Assembly: GCA_014529675.2 (NCBI GenBank)
Contig: CP076040.1
Location: 4,173,894 to 4,237,893 of the forward strand
Reading direction: 5' to 3'
Length of the DNA: 64,000 nucleotides
Source of the DNA: Opitutia bacterium ISCC 52
GTDB lineage: Bacteria; Verrucomicrobiota; Verrucomicrobiia; Opitutales; UBA2995
How positions within the stretch are numbered: the first letter of the stretch is position 1; each line of letters begins with the position of its first letter. The translations under genes and the position numbers were made by a program. Positions 8,564 to 18,025 of the stretch are shown piece after piece. Under the pieces are notes generated by a model. That model ran no database searches and was not told the origin of the DNA. It worked only from the letters and a program-made list of their open reading frames with translations.

Positions 8564-9714
8564 GAGTTCTTTTCCACCAAATGGTAAAAGTCGTCGAATA
8601 AAGGATCCGAATCATGAGGACCTGGTGAAGCCTCAGGGTGATATTGCACAGAAAATACTGGCAAATCTTTATGGCGTAACCCTTCTACCGTTTCGTCATT
8701 TAAATTCACCTCAGTAACAATCGCCCCTCGATTTTCCAAATCCTCCTTAGTCGAGGCAAAACCGTGATTTTGGGAGGTGATTGAAACCTTTCCGGTCTCT
8801 AGGTTCTTTACGGGCTGATTTGCACCGCGGTGACCAAATTTGAGTTTAAAGGTTTCTGCTCCTAAAGCGTGGGTAATCATTTGATGTCCCAAACAGATAC
8901 CAAATGTGGGCAGACGCTCTATCAGTTGAGAAACGGTCTTATGCACATATGTAACAGCAGCAGGGTCACCAGGACCGTTTGAAAGAAACAGTCCGTCTGC
9001 CTGAAGCTCTAATACTTCTTCAGCCGTAGTGGTGGCCGGAACGACTTCCACATCAAAACCGTGATAGCGGAGCTTACGATAAATGTTGAACTTTGCCCCG
9101 AGATCAAAAGCCACGACTCGCTTAGTGGGACGATCGAGGGCAGCAGGTTCTAAAATAGTACCTGGAACAGTAAATGGGGTCTTATCTGAGCCATCCTTAT
9201 CCCATAAAAAGGGCTCTTTGCAGGTGACTTCCTTTACATAATCCGCACCCACCAGACCGGGCCACTCCTTGGCTTTGGCGATAGCTTCCTCATCACTTAG
9301 GGCTTCCGTAGACAGACAGGCCTTCAATGCTCCGTGGACTCGAAGACATTTCGTAATGGTTCGCGTATCCACGCCAGACAACCCTGGAATGCCGTTTCGT
9401 GACAGGTAGGTATGGAGATCTTCTCTACTCCGCCAGTTGCTTGATAAAGGACTGAGATCCCGAACAACAAATCCTGAGACCTTGGGTCCCGAAGATTCTT
9501 CATCATCTGGGCAGATCCCATAATTCCCAATTTGGGGAGCCGTCATAGTAATAATCTGGCCGAAATACGATGGGTCGGTTAGTATTTCTTGATACCCGGT
9601 CATGCTGGTGTTGAACACCGCTTCGCCGAGAACCGTTTTTTCACTACCAAAAGAAATCCCACGAAAGACGTTTCCGTCTTCAAACGCTAATACACCGGTC
9701 CTATTTTTAGACAT
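8560..9714 (-). CDS. carA: Carbamoyl-phosphate synthase small (glutaminase) subunit
   Basis: Class I glutamine amidotransferase subunit that hydrolyses glutamine and feeds ammonia to CarB for carbamoyl phosphate, the precursor of arginine and pyrimidines. At 384 residues it has standard length. The N-terminal CarA domain ([11 protein letters not shown] near residues 40-50) is followed by the GATase domain with nucleophile Cys274 in FGICLGHQ and His359/Glu361 in QYHPE. carB is not in the window. It is divergent from the kamA-like gene (128-nt spacer) and convergent with kdsB. Confidence 0.97.
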   Translation of the reverse strand: MSKNRTGVLAFEDGNVFRGISFGSEKTVLGEAVFNTSMTGYQEILTDPSYFGQIITMTAPQIGNYGICPDDEESSGPKVSGFVVRDLSPLSSNWRSREDLHTYLSRNGIPGLSGVDTRTITKCLRVHGALKACLSTEALSDEEAIAKAKEWPGLVGADYVKEVTCKEPFLWDKDGSDKTPFTVPGTILEPAALDRPTKRVVAFDLGAKFNIYRKLRYHGFDVEVVPATTTAEEVLELQADGLFLSNGPGDPAAVTYVHKTVSQLIERLPTFGICLGHQMITHALGAETFKLKFGHRGANQPVKNLETGKVSITSQNHGFASTKEDLENRGAIVTEVNLNDETVEGLRHKDLPVFSVQYHPEASPGPHDSDPLFDDFYHLVEKNS

Positions 9715-9842
9715 TAGCGCATTAGCAAAAGAGCTGTTGTAAGGTCTGCAATCAATTTCTTACTAAGAGGCATAGTTTTGTTTCACATTGATTTTTTAGA
9801 AGGGTTTCACAGCCTCTTCCTTATCTAATTTTCTTCGTTCTA

Positions 9843-11030
9843 ATGTCTCAAAATAATCGATCAAATTCCTGGTTCCAAGGGCAAGGCCTCTGGGAGGACA
9901 CCCCCAGTGAGGACTGGAAGAACTGGGGCTGGCAGCTTCGCAACCGTATTACACGCCTGGACCAACTCGAATCGTTAATGACTCTTACCCAGGAGGAAAA
10001 GGAAGGTTGCGAGCATGCCAATGAGAAGCTCGCACTGGCGATCACACCCTATTTTTTCAATCTCATTGACCGTGAAGACAAGGATTGCCCTTTACGGAAA
10101 CAGCTCATTCCACGCAAAAATGAGATGACGGTCGCTTCCTGGGAAACGTTGGATCCTCTCGCAGAAGACAGCCATTTGGTGGTACCAGGCCTGGTTCATC
10201 GCTACCCGGATCGCGCTCTCTTTCTAGTAACCGATCGCTGTGCCGCCTATTGCCGCTACTGCACACGCAGTCGTTTGGTTAGCAACAGCCAGGGTTATGA
10301 CTTCCACCCCCAAATCGAGCAGGCATTCGAATACCTGCAAAATACTCCACAAATTCGGGACGTACTTATCAGCGGAGGTGACCCCCTACTCCTTTCAGAC
10401 AAGAAAATCGATTACTTGCTCGGGCGTTTGAAAGAGATCGAGCACATCGAATTCGTCAGAATTGGTTCTCGGATACCCGTTTTCCTGCCCCAACGAATCA
10501 CCCCGGAACTGTGCCAAATTTTTCTAAAGCATGAACCTCTATGGATGAGCATACACGTTAACCATCCAAGCGAATGCACCGAAGAACTCAAGGAAGCCAC
10601 TGGAAGATTGGCTCGTGCCGGCGTGCCCTTGGGTAATCAGTCCGTTCTTTTGAGCGGAGTGAATGACGATGTGGATACCATGAAGGATTTGGTCCATCGG
10701 CTACTCCAGATGCGAGTACGCCCCTACTATCTATATCAGCTGGACGCGATTACCGGAAGCAGTCACTTCAAGGTAGATATCAAGAAAGGCATAGAAATTA
10801 TCCAGGGCCTTCGAGGCCACACAACGGGCTATGCGATTCCACAATATGTTATCGATGCTCCCCAAGGAGGCGGAAAGATCCCTATCAATCCCGACTATGT
10901 GGAATGTATCAATGACGATGAAATCGTCCTGAAGAATTTCGAAGGAAAGATCTTTCGCTATTCCACCGACACATTGGAATCTCCTAAGAAAGGTTCGAAA
11001 CCGGATTTCCCGACAGAGCTCTACGCCTGA
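9843..11030 (+). CDS. KamA-family radical SAM lysine 2,3-aminomutase-like protein
   Basis: A 395-residue radical SAM/PLP enzyme. The cluster-binding cysteines are C133, C137 and C140 in RCAAYCRYCTRSR. The motif SGGDPLLLSD (about 179-188) follows, and the PLP-lysine candidate is K345 in DAPQGGGKIP, as in lysine 2,3-aminomutases. The family moves an amino group from C2 to C3 of lysine or related amino acids. Length and the extended N-terminus resemble KamA more than the shorter EpmB that modifies EF-P. Neither efp nor a beta-lysine acetyltransferase (ablB) lies in the window, so the pathway (osmolyte, fermentation or EF-P) is undecided. Confidence 0.85.
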   Translation: MSQNNRSNSWFQGQGLWEDTPSEDWKNWGWQLRNRITRLDQLESLMTLTQEEKEGCEHANEKLALAITPYFFNLIDREDKDCPLRKQLIPRKNEMTVASWETLDPLAEDSHLVVPGLVHRYPDRALFLVTDRCAAYCRYCTRSRLVSNSQGYDFHPQIEQAFEYLQNTPQIRDVLISGGDPLLLSDKKIDYLLGRLKEIEHIEFVRIGSRIPVFLPQRITPELCQIFLKHEPLWMSIHVNHPSECTEELKEATGRLARAGVPLGNQSVLLSGVNDDVDTMKDLVHRLLQMRVRPYYLYQLDAITGSSHFKVDIKKGIEIIQGLRGHTTGYAIPQYVIDAPQGGGKIPINPDYVECINDDEIVLKNFEGKIFRYSTDTLESPKKGSKPDFPTELYA

Positions 11031-11057
11031 GAAAAGGGGAAACTTGTCTTAGGCAAA

Positions 11058-12080
11058 TTACACCAGGTAGTTTAGCAATAGAAACGCCAGGTAGGTTCCC
11101 ACCAGCAGGCCACCAACCCAACGGCTTAAGTGAGTATCGCATACTTTGATTCCAATTCGGAAAATGATCAGTAGTACGAGCATAACTGGAAAATGCGTGG
11201 TGAAGAAATCCTTCGGGACGGCCAGCCCAGCCGGTGTTACCGCAGCAGCAGCTCCTGCCACAAAAAGCACATTCAGTATATCTGCTCCTATCACATTTCC
11301 AATCGCGAGCTCACCTTGTCCTTTTCGAATTGAGCTGAGCACCGTTACCAGCTCCGGTAACGAAGTACCAAACGCGACTAGCGAGGCGGCAATCACACTT
11401 TCTGGCACATTGAGCCGATAAGCCAACTCCTCGGCACAGATGATCAGAACCTTGGACGTAAGAATCACGACCGCAATAGCACCTGCCATGATCAAAAGAT
11501 CTTTAGTGATAGTCTGCCAGGTAAGCTTCTCATCCTTACCATTGCTTTCCCTGTTTTCTGCCTTCATGGCTGTCCGGTAACTCCAGAAAAAGTAAACTCC
11601 CAGCAGTCCGACAAAAAGAAAACCAGCTGCCTGGATCATCCGACCGCCAGTGGAGAACATTCCACTCAAGTGGGAATAGGGCAAACAAACCAAAATTAAT
11701 AATACGCCGGATCCCACCTGAATCCAGCCTTGCCGATTCACCACACGCCGATCCAAGGGTAGTGGTTTGATCAACGCGCCCAATCCAAGAATCAGACCGG
11801 TATCGCAAATGATGGAACCCACCGCATTGCCCAACGCCATTCCTGGATTTCCTTCAATCGCAGCAAAGACAGACACAGAAGCCTCCGGCAAGGTGGTACC
11901 GAGGCTTACAACCGTGGCTCCAATGAGCGCTTTCGGTACACCTGCGCTGTGAGAAATCTCAACTGCCTTGTCTACGAGTGAGTCGGCACCTCTTGCTAAG
12001 AGTACTACCATGACTGCAAGAATGGCAAAGAGCAGTAGAGTTGACTGAGCAACTAGAAATTCATGTAAGGCGGCTTCCAT
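11058..12080 (-). CDS. Calcium/sodium antiporter (CaCA superfamily, YrbG-like)
   Basis: A 340-residue inner-membrane cation exchanger with about ten membrane helices arranged as two inverted repeats. The ion-binding alpha repeats are recognisable. The first is GATVVSLGTTLPEASVSV, continuing to GNAVGSI, at about residues 53-88. The second is AASLVAFGTSLPELVTVL, continuing to GNVIGADILN, at about 228-268. Both carry the essential acidic residue in the TLPE/SLPE motif. Family members extrude Ca2+ against Na+ or H+; the exact ions cannot be read from sequence. It is convergent with the kamA-like gene (27 nt apart) and a terminator and tRNA lie upstream. Confidence 0.9.
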   Translation of the reverse strand: MEAALHEFLVAQSTLLLFAILAVMVVLLARGADSLVDKAVEISHSAGVPKALIGATVVSLGTTLPEASVSVFAAIEGNPGMALGNAVGSIICDTGLILGLGALIKPLPLDRRVVNRQGWIQVGSGVLLILVCLPYSHLSGMFSTGGRMIQAAGFLFVGLLGVYFFWSYRTAMKAENRESNGKDEKLTWQTITKDLLIMAGAIAVVILTSKVLIICAEELAYRLNVPESVIAASLVAFGTSLPELVTVLSSIRKGQGELAIGNVIGADILNVLFVAGAAAAVTPAGLAVPKDFFTTHFPVMLVLLIIFRIGIKVCDTHLSRWVGGLLVGTYLAFLLLNYLV

Positions 12081-12158
12081 ATACGGCGCTGAAAGCTACA
12101 GATAACCTTCCATTTGAAAAGAATTATTGGATCCTTTTTTTATCCAGAGGCTGTACAC

Positions 12159-12184
12159 AAAAAAGTCCCGTCATGGACGAGAAC
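12159..12184 (-). terminator. Rho-independent terminator after tRNA-Gly
   Basis: On the minus strand a 7-bp stem (TCTCGTC / GACGGGA, one G-T pair) with a CAT loop is followed by C and six T. It is 35 nt past the tRNA 3' end and would end transcripts coming from the two-component/tRNA-Gly side. Confidence 0.7.
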
Positions 12185-12218
12185 TTGAAATTCCAATTTG
12201 AATAGCACTCCACTGAAG

Positions 12219-12294
12219 TGGAGCGGGCGATGAGATTCGAACTCACGACCCCAACCTTGGCAAGGTTGTGCTCTACCAACTGAGCTACGCCCGC
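12219..12294 (-). tRNA. tRNA-Gly(GCC)
   Basis: A 76-nt cloverleaf on the minus strand. The acceptor stem is GCGGGCG/CGCCCGC, the D arm GCTCAGTTGGTAGAGC, the anticodon stem ACCTT/AAGGT with loop anticodon GCC, and the T loop TTCGAAT. CCA is encoded at 12219-12221. It lies 27 nt after the end of the interrupted binding-protein gene and could be cotranscribed. A perfect inverted repeat (CTCCACT, 2-nt gap, AGTGGAG) at 12208-12223 overlaps the CCA end. Confidence 0.97.
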
Positions 12295-12321
12295 AAATTG
12301 AAGGAGCAGAGTAAGATTAAA

Positions 12322-13197
12322 TTAAATTTCCAAGTCAAACTCTAAAAGAGCCTGTTTTTGTAGGTTCTCTGGAACCGGTACAAAGCCAGAATCCTTGAGG
12401 ATTTCCTGCTGGTCTGAGTCTAGAAAAGCCTTCAAATAAGCCAGCACTTTAGGATCCGTTTTGTCAGCCACTGCTAAATACAAAGGCAATCGTAGTGGAT
12501 AATCTCCATAAAACAAACTCTCAGGAGAGGGAGGGTAACCCACACTCTCATCCGTTTTTATCCAGCTCAGAGATCTTAACCCACGAGAAGAATCAGGTAA
12601 CTGAGACATAATCAGCAGATTGGCAGAACTGGCCAGGTAAGGATCCTCAATTCGCTCCCCCATTGTGCCGTAGTTCTCCGGAATCTCATTGTCGAAAAAC
12701 TGATTAGCCAAAATGGGGGAGGATGGATCCGTTTCCTCGACATCGAAGCTTACAAAGATCAAACGATTCGTCCATTTCGGCTCATTAGAAATAAGACTGC
12801 CCCACTCGGACTTCAAACCATCCTTGGTCCTCCGCAAAACCTCAGTAATTTCAGTCTCCTTCAACTCAGTCATAGGGTTGTCTTCCTGAACAGCGAAGTA
12901 GATGCCCTAGAATCCCAACGGAATAACCTGTAAGCCCTCAAGTGTTTGGAACTCATCCGGTCTCTGTAGGACAAAAGCGACATCCGCTAATCCCTCTTTT
13001 AGCTTAAGGGTCCCAAGCAGGCTACCACTCATCCGGTAGTGGACGCCGTAATTCCCAATCCGCTCCCCGTTGCCTTCCAACTGAAGTGCGAATCCGACAA
13101 AGTTACTGCCAGCCACTTTTATCGTCTGAGAATCAGCAGATCTTAAAACTAACGAAAGAGCTAAAAAGGATAGAACCAAGTGAAAACAAGCTTTCAT
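12322..13197 (-). pseudogene. PstS-like periplasmic binding protein gene interrupted by an in-frame TAG
   Basis: The minus strand reads as one protein of about 291 codons with a single amber codon at 12907-12909. The first part (96 codons) has a signal peptide (hydrophobic to about residue 23, ending SADSQ) and a PBP start TIKVAGSNFVGFALQL. It ends VIPLGF. After TAG the same frame continues GIYFAVQEDNPM through 194 more codons to a PBP-like C-terminus (YPLRLPLYLAVADK, KAFLDSDQQEILKDSGFVPV). The join PLGF-x-GIYFAVQEDNP is what an intact phosphate-type PBP would show. The frame is otherwise open, so this is a recent nonsense mutation, a sequencing error, or readthrough. An ATG at 12873 could start a signal-less fragment. 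It is the last gene of the kinase/regulator operon, 10 nt after the regulator. Confidence 0.8.
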
Positions 13198-13207
13198 GAA
13201 ACGGATC

Positions 13208-14581
13208 TTATCCTCCCGCTCTTCCTGTGGTGTCCAACTCAGGCCATTGGACTAATTTTCGATGGAGCGTCCTCCGAGATATTCCCATCAGTTCCGCTGC
13301 CTTGGTCCGGTTTCCTTTGGCTTGTAGTAGGGCTTTTCTCAGCAAGTGCTTTTCGTTTTCCTCGACCGATAGGTTCGATTGAACTCCTTCAGATTGTACA
13401 CTCACAGGTGCTCCTTCACGAAACCGGTTATCCAGATCATACTCAGTAATGGTGCCACCAAGATGCAGTACTACCGTATTCTCGGCAAAATTTCTCAACT
13501 CACGGATGTTACCAGGCCACTTGTAATCTTGTAAGACCCTAATCGCAGCCGCATCAAAATCAGGCAACGGAACACCATTATCTTTGGCGTAGTATTTTAG
13601 GAAATGGCTCAATAATAAGGGAATGTCTTGTTGGCGTTCGCGGAGAGGTGGCAGGAAAATAGAAACAACGTTTAGCCGGTAATAAAGGTCCTCACGAAAA
13701 TCCCCATTCTCAACCAATTGCTTTAAATTCTGATTAGTGGCGCACACAAGACGCACGTCTACCTCGATGGGCTTTATACTCCCTACTCGTTCAAACGTTT
13801 TCGATTCTAGAAAACGAAGGAGCTTAACCTGGGTAGCGGCATCGATCTCCCCAATTTCGTCCAGAAAGAGCGTTCCATTATGAGAAGCCTCAAAGCGCCC
13901 TACCCGTTTTTCAATGGCACCGGTAAAGGCTCCTTTTTCATGACCAAACAGCTCACTCTCCAAAAGGTTCGTGGGCAAGGCAGCACAATTGACCGCTACA
14001 AATGCTTTACGAGAGCGGTCACTATTCTGGTGGATGGCTTGCGCTATCAATTCCTTACCAGTGCCCGTTTCTCCCTCAACTAATACCGTGGCCTTCGAAG
14101 GGGCGACTAACTTTACCCGTTCAATTACAACCTCGAGAGCAGCCGAATTTCCAATGATCCCCTTGAAACTAAATTTTTGATCCAGCCGCTGGTGCAACTC
14201 TTTGTTCTCAACCTGAATCTGCTTAGAGTTTATGGCTCGCTTGATCAAAATCTCAAGACGCTCGAGATTCACCGGCTTGGTCAGGAAATCGAATGCTCCC
14301 CGCTTCATCGCTTCAACGGCTGTCTCTACATTTCCGTAGGCAGTCATCATGATGCAAATGGGCTTCTGAGACATGGTGAGGGAATAATCAATGACCTTCA
14401 GCCCAGATTTTCCTGACATCCGTAAGTCCGTAAGCACGACGTCAAAAGGCTGACTGTCTAACAAATTGAAGGCCTGGTCAGCATCACTAGCCAAATACAC
14501 ATCGTAGTCATCTTCCAAAGCCATCTGCAGCCCCTCGCGGGTGTGCTTTTCGTCGTCAACAATGAGGATGGATGCAGGCAT
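13208..14581 (-). CDS. NtrC-family sigma-54-dependent response regulator
   Basis: A 457-residue three-domain activator. The receiver domain (1-120) has acidic residues VDDE at 8-11, the phospho-acceptor Asp52 in LTDLRM and Lys102 in FLTKP. The AAA+ domain (about 135-375) has Walker A GETGTGKE at 170-177, the sigma-54 contact loop GAFTGA at 217-222 and Walker B LFLDEIGE near 238. A Fis-type helix-turn-helix lies at the C-terminus (NRTKAAELMGISRRTLHRKL). It is encoded 21 nt after its partner kinase. It should activate RpoN promoters in response to that kinase; targets are unknown and no -24/-12 site was located here. Confidence 0.95.
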   Translation of the reverse strand: MPASILIVDDEKHTREGLQMALEDDYDVYLASDADQAFNLLDSQPFDVVLTDLRMSGKSGLKVIDYSLTMSQKPICIMMTAYGNVETAVEAMKRGAFDFLTKPVNLERLEILIKRAINSKQIQVENKELHQRLDQKFSFKGIIGNSAALEVVIERVKLVAPSKATVLVEGETGTGKELIAQAIHQNSDRSRKAFVAVNCAALPTNLLESELFGHEKGAFTGAIEKRVGRFEASHNGTLFLDEIGEIDAATQVKLLRFLESKTFERVGSIKPIEVDVRLVCATNQNLKQLVENGDFREDLYYRLNVVSIFLPPLRERQQDIPLLLSHFLKYYAKDNGVPLPDFDAAAIRVLQDYKWPGNIRELRNFAENTVVLHLGGTITEYDLDNRFREGAPVSVQSEGVQSNLSVEENEKHLLRKALLQAKGNRTKAAELMGISRRTLHRKLVQWPELDTTGRAGG

Positions 14582-14602
14582 GATTCAATCGATTGATAAT
14601 AT

Positions 14603-15793
14603 TCACAACGGATCTCGGCTCTGAGGCAAGAGCCGAACACGCCGGTGTTTCTTTGGGAACTTTAGGGTAATGGCAGTGCCCAGACCTGACTTGCTGTCGA
14701 TGGCTACCTGACCTCCATGCTCACGCAGGATTCGGTTAACAATCATCAACCCCAATCCGCTGCCAGAGGACTTAGTGGAGTAGTAAGGCTGAAATACACT
14801 CGCCAGTTCTTCCTTGTCTATCCCCTCCCCTGTGTCTGCAAAAATAGTGAAGAAGTAATCATCATCGGAGCGCGTTTGAATCCGCAAGGTCCCGCCTTCC
14901 TGCATAGCCTCATGAGCATTTTTGATAATATTGAAGAAGACTTGCTTCATCTGATTGGTATCTCCGGCAATCACCGGAGCTTCATCTCCGACTTCCATCT
15001 CCACCGACACTTTCGAGTTGAGCAGTTCCTGCTCCTGTACCTGGAGAACCGATTCGATGACCTCCATCAAGTTCATATCCTTTAGGTCGGGAGGAGAAGG
15101 CCGTATTGCTTCCAGAAAATTTGTGATGATACCATCCTGCCGCTCAACTTCTCCGCTACAAATTTCCAGGGAACGCTCAAGTTTCTCACGCACACTATCA
15201 TCTTCAACCTTATCCAATAATCGCTCCATGAGCTGCAAATGGATGGTCAGTGAGTTGAGCGGATTGCCCAGTTCATGGGCTACTCCGGCTGCTAATAAAA
15301 AGATAGAAGAAATCTTCTCCGACTCGATCTTCTCCTCGGTCGACATGACTTCTTTGGTAATGTCCGATAAAATCACTACGAAGTGCGGATCCATATCTTC
15401 GAAGCCTTCAATCGGAACCATGTATACCCGAACATAACGATGCTCTGGATAAGTCATTTCAATTTCCCGAGTTACGGAAGATTGATCATCCACTTCGGGC
15501 TCTTCCCCATCCATATTTATAACAGGAGCAATATCGGGTATCCATTTCCACAATACGGCCGACCCGATATCCGCTTCTTTCAACCCGACCATCTTCATGC
15601 CCTCTGCATTAGTGTACTCAACCACTCCTTCTCGGGTGATGACCAAGATGCCTTCACGCACGGTGTTAATGATGCTTTCGAACAACTCCCGTTCACCAGC
15701 CAAGCGGTTAATCAAGTTCTGCAAATTGGTCTCATCCAAATGATCCAATTGGCCCAATACTCGATCCAAAGGGGAATGTCGCTTTTCACTCAT
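14603..15793 (-). CDS. Cytosolic PAS-domain sensor histidine kinase (NtrB-like)
   Basis: A 396-residue kinase without membrane helices. An N-terminal helical stretch is followed by a PAS domain (about 33-150, INTVREGILVITREGVVEYTNAEG). The dimerisation/phosphorylation domain has His173 in AAGVAHELGNPLNSL. The ATPase domain has the N box IIKNAHEAMQEGG, the G1 box DTGEGIDKEEL and the G2 box GSGLGLMIVNR. It precedes the sigma-54 regulator and the binding-protein gene in one operon. The PAS domain implies an intracellular or relayed signal, and the periplasmic binding protein next door may be a target or input; both points are inference. Confidence 0.93.
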   Translation of the reverse strand: MSEKRHSPLDRVLGQLDHLDETNLQNLINRLAGERELFESIINTVREGILVITREGVVEYTNAEGMKMVGLKEADIGSAVLWKWIPDIAPVINMDGEEPEVDDQSSVTREIEMTYPEHRYVRVYMVPIEGFEDMDPHFVVILSDITKEVMSTEEKIESEKISSIFLLAAGVAHELGNPLNSLTIHLQLMERLLDKVEDDSVREKLERSLEICSGEVERQDGIITNFLEAIRPSPPDLKDMNLMEVIESVLQVQEQELLNSKVSVEMEVGDEAPVIAGDTNQMKQVFFNIIKNAHEAMQEGGTLRIQTRSDDDYFFTIFADTGEGIDKEELASVFQPYYSTKSSGSGLGLMIVNRILREHGGQVAIDSKSGLGTAITLKFPKKHRRVRLLPQSRDPL

Positions 15794-15907
15794 GCACTTT
15801 GAGAATAGTCAGATTGATGAAGAATCTCGAAAACCATTTTATTCCTCCTAGTAACGATACTCTTATTGAGATTGCCAAGTCTTTTAGGGGTAACAACTGT
15901 GCCACCA

Positions 15908-16645
15908 ATGTCTGAAACCACCAGCTCCAAGCCCATGCCAAAGAGGGAGAACCTGCTTCTTATCCTGGCCTTCAATATTGCCATCCCATTGTTCATACTG
16001 ACCAAGCTGAGTGATCCGGAACGCCTGGGCCCAGTCAACGCACTGATCGTTGGACTCGCCTTCCCCTTCGGATACGGAGTCTGGGACCTACTAAATCGCA
16101 AACAGATTAACTTTGTATCCATACTTGGAATTATCAGCGTGGGCCTAAGCGGTACCTTCGGCCTGGTAGAAGTGGATCCTTATTGGCTGGCAGTAAAGGA
16201 AGCTTCGATCCCGGCTGTTATTGGTATTATGGTACTGGTAACTTTTCGTACCCGTAGACCCCTGATTAAAACCTTCCTCTACAACCCGCAGGTTCTAAAT
16301 ACAGAACTCATTGACCAGAAGTTGGAAGAAACGGGTAGTCAACGCCAGTTCACCAAAATCTTTGCCTTCTGCAATTGGCTCCTCGTGGTCTCCTTTGCCA
16401 TGAGTTCGATACTGAATTTTATGCTGGCTCGAATCATTGTCACCACACACCCCGCTGATGATTTAGCTGCTTTCAATGCAGAGTTAGGCAAAATGAATGC
16501 ACTAAGTTGGCCCGTCATCGCTATACCCAGCACCGTCATTATGATGGTGGCTCTTTGGAAGTTGATCAATGGCCTCACTCACCTGACAGGCCTAAAGCTC
16601 GAAGACATGATGCACGAACCTCAAAAGAAAAAGACCAAGGAGTAA
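15908..16645 (+). CDS. VC0807-like multi-helix membrane protein
   Basis: A 245-residue inner-membrane protein with about six hydrophobic segments, for example LLLILAFNIAIPLFILTKLS and VNALIVGLAFPFGYGVWDLL near the N-terminus, and WPVIAIPSTVIMMVALWKLI near the C-terminus. The pattern of short loops and an 'FxKIFAFCNWLLV' segment resembles proteins annotated as the VC0807 family, whose function is unknown. The start at 15908 (MSETTSS) is preferred over an ATG 42 nt upstream, which would add an unlikely leader. It is divergent from the histidine kinase and convergent with gltA. Confidence 0.7.
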   Translation: MSETTSSKPMPKRENLLLILAFNIAIPLFILTKLSDPERLGPVNALIVGLAFPFGYGVWDLLNRKQINFVSILGIISVGLSGTFGLVEVDPYWLAVKEASIPAVIGIMVLVTFRTRRPLIKTFLYNPQVLNTELIDQKLEETGSQRQFTKIFAFCNWLLVVSFAMSSILNFMLARIIVTTHPADDLAAFNAELGKMNALSWPVIAIPSTVIMMVALWKLINGLTHLTGLKLEDMMHEPQKKKTKE

Positions 16646-16647
16646 GG

Positions 16648-16665
16648 ATCCGCCGCTAAGCGGAT
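16648..16665. terminator. Possible bidirectional terminator hairpin
   Basis: ATCCGC and GCGGAT form a 6-bp inverted repeat around CGCTAA in the 38-nt gap between the convergent VC0807-like gene and gltA. Neither flank has a real T-run, so only the placement argues for termination. Confidence 0.35.
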
Positions 16666-16683
16666 ACGATTATCCTTTAATCC

Positions 16684-17970
16684 TTAACGTTCCTCAGCAG
16701 GAACAAAGTGTTGGTCTACCTTACCGGTGTATACCTGACGAGGACGATGAATGCGATTGGATCCTGTAGCAATTTCTCGCCAGTTAGCAATCCAGCCAGG
16801 CATACGCCCAATGGCAAACATCACCGTAAACATCTCTACTGGAATGCCTACGGCTTTCAAAATCAGTCCGCTGTAAAAATCAACATTCGGATAAAGCTTC
16901 CGTTTCACGAAATACTCATCCTCCAAAGCAGCTTTCTCAAGGTGACGAGCGATATCCAACAATGGATCATCATGCCCCAAGCTGTTTAAAATTTTCTCGG
17001 CTGCATCCCCTAGAATCTTGGCCCGCGGGTCATAATTCTTATAGACGCGGTGACCGAATCCCATCAGTCGTGCTTTACCGGTTTTGGCGTCTTCAATAAA
17101 CTTTGATCCATCGTCGCCGGAATCATGAATGGCCTGCAGCATTTTTACCACGGCGGTGTTCGCTCCGCCATGGAGTGGTCCCCAAAGTGCGGAAACACCC
17201 GCAGACACAGAAGCAAACAAATTGGCTCCACCACTTGCCACCATACGAACGGTAGAAGTTGAGCAGTTTTGCTCATGATCGGCATGCAATAAGAAGAATA
17301 GATCCATTGCCTTTGCGATCTCTGGAGTTGGCTCATAGTCTTTTTCCTCCGTCGAAAACATCATATGGAGAAAGTCATCCACGTACGGTGCATCTAAGCG
17401 TGGTTCGACAAAGGGCAATCCCTTACTCATTCGATAACTCATCGCCGCAATGGTCCGAACTTTGGAAATCAAGAGTGCAGCTGCCTGGTCAAAATGTTCT
17501 AAATCTTGCTGACGATCATTGCTGGTCATCTCCTTGTGGTAACAACCAGCCCCATTGAGCATGGCACTAAGAACAGCCATCGGGTGAGCGTCGGATGGAA
17601 ATCCATTGAAATGATGACGGAAATCATCAGGCATCGCAGCATTGCTAGCCACTTGCTGACTAAAGTGAGCATATTCTTCCTTACTTGGTAGATGCCCGTA
17701 GATAACAAGAAAAGCAGTACCTAGAAAAGAAGCATTACCAGCCAGCTCTTCTATGGGAATTCCGCGGTGCCGCAAAATACCTACTTCACCATTGATGAAG
17801 GTGATATCACTTAAGCAAGAGCCTGTATTCCCATACCCATCATCGTAGGTGATGTAACCAGAGTCGGCGCGGAGCTTGCGGACATCGATCGCTTTTTCAC
17901 CCTCGGTACCACAAATAACGGGGTATTCATATGAATTACCATCAGTGGTAATGGTCGCTGTTTCTGACAT
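16684..17970 (-). CDS. gltA: Citrate synthase (type II)
   Basis: Condenses oxaloacetate and acetyl-CoA to citrate, the entry step of the TCA cycle. 428 residues from the chosen start MSETATITT at 17970. An ATG at 18039 would add 23 residues and overlap hisH, so it is less likely. Catalytic elements are visible: [16 protein letters not shown], the histidine in [26 protein letters not shown], and the aspartate in NVDFYSGL. The N-terminal YDPG/Y-type domain with [14 protein letters not shown] suggests the hexameric, NADH-sensitive type. It lies 55 nt after hisH and is the last gene before a convergent neighbour. Confidence 0.95.
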   Translation of the reverse strand: MSETATITTDGNSYEYPVICGTEGEKAIDVRKLRADSGYITYDDGYGNTGSCLSDITFINGEVGILRHRGIPIEELAGNASFLGTAFLVIYGHLPSKEEYAHFSQQVASNAAMPDDFRHHFNGFPSDAHPMAVLSAMLNGAGCYHKEMTSNDRQQDLEHFDQAAALLISKVRTIAAMSYRMSKGLPFVEPRLDAPYVDDFLHMMFSTEEKDYEPTPEIAKAMDLFFLLHADHEQNCSTSTVRMVASGGANLFASVSAGVSALWGPLHGGANTAVVKMLQAIHDSGDDGSKFIEDAKTGKARLMGFGHRVYKNYDPRAKILGDAAEKILNSLGHDDPLLDIARHLEKAALEDEYFVKRKLYPNVDFYSGLILKAVGIPVEMFTVMFAIGRMPGWIANWREIATGSNRIHRPRQVYTGKVDQHFVPAEER

Positions 17971-18025
17971 TTCTAAACGCTGATTCTTAGGATTCCGTGC
18001 AAAGAGGGAAGATGCTAACCACTCA

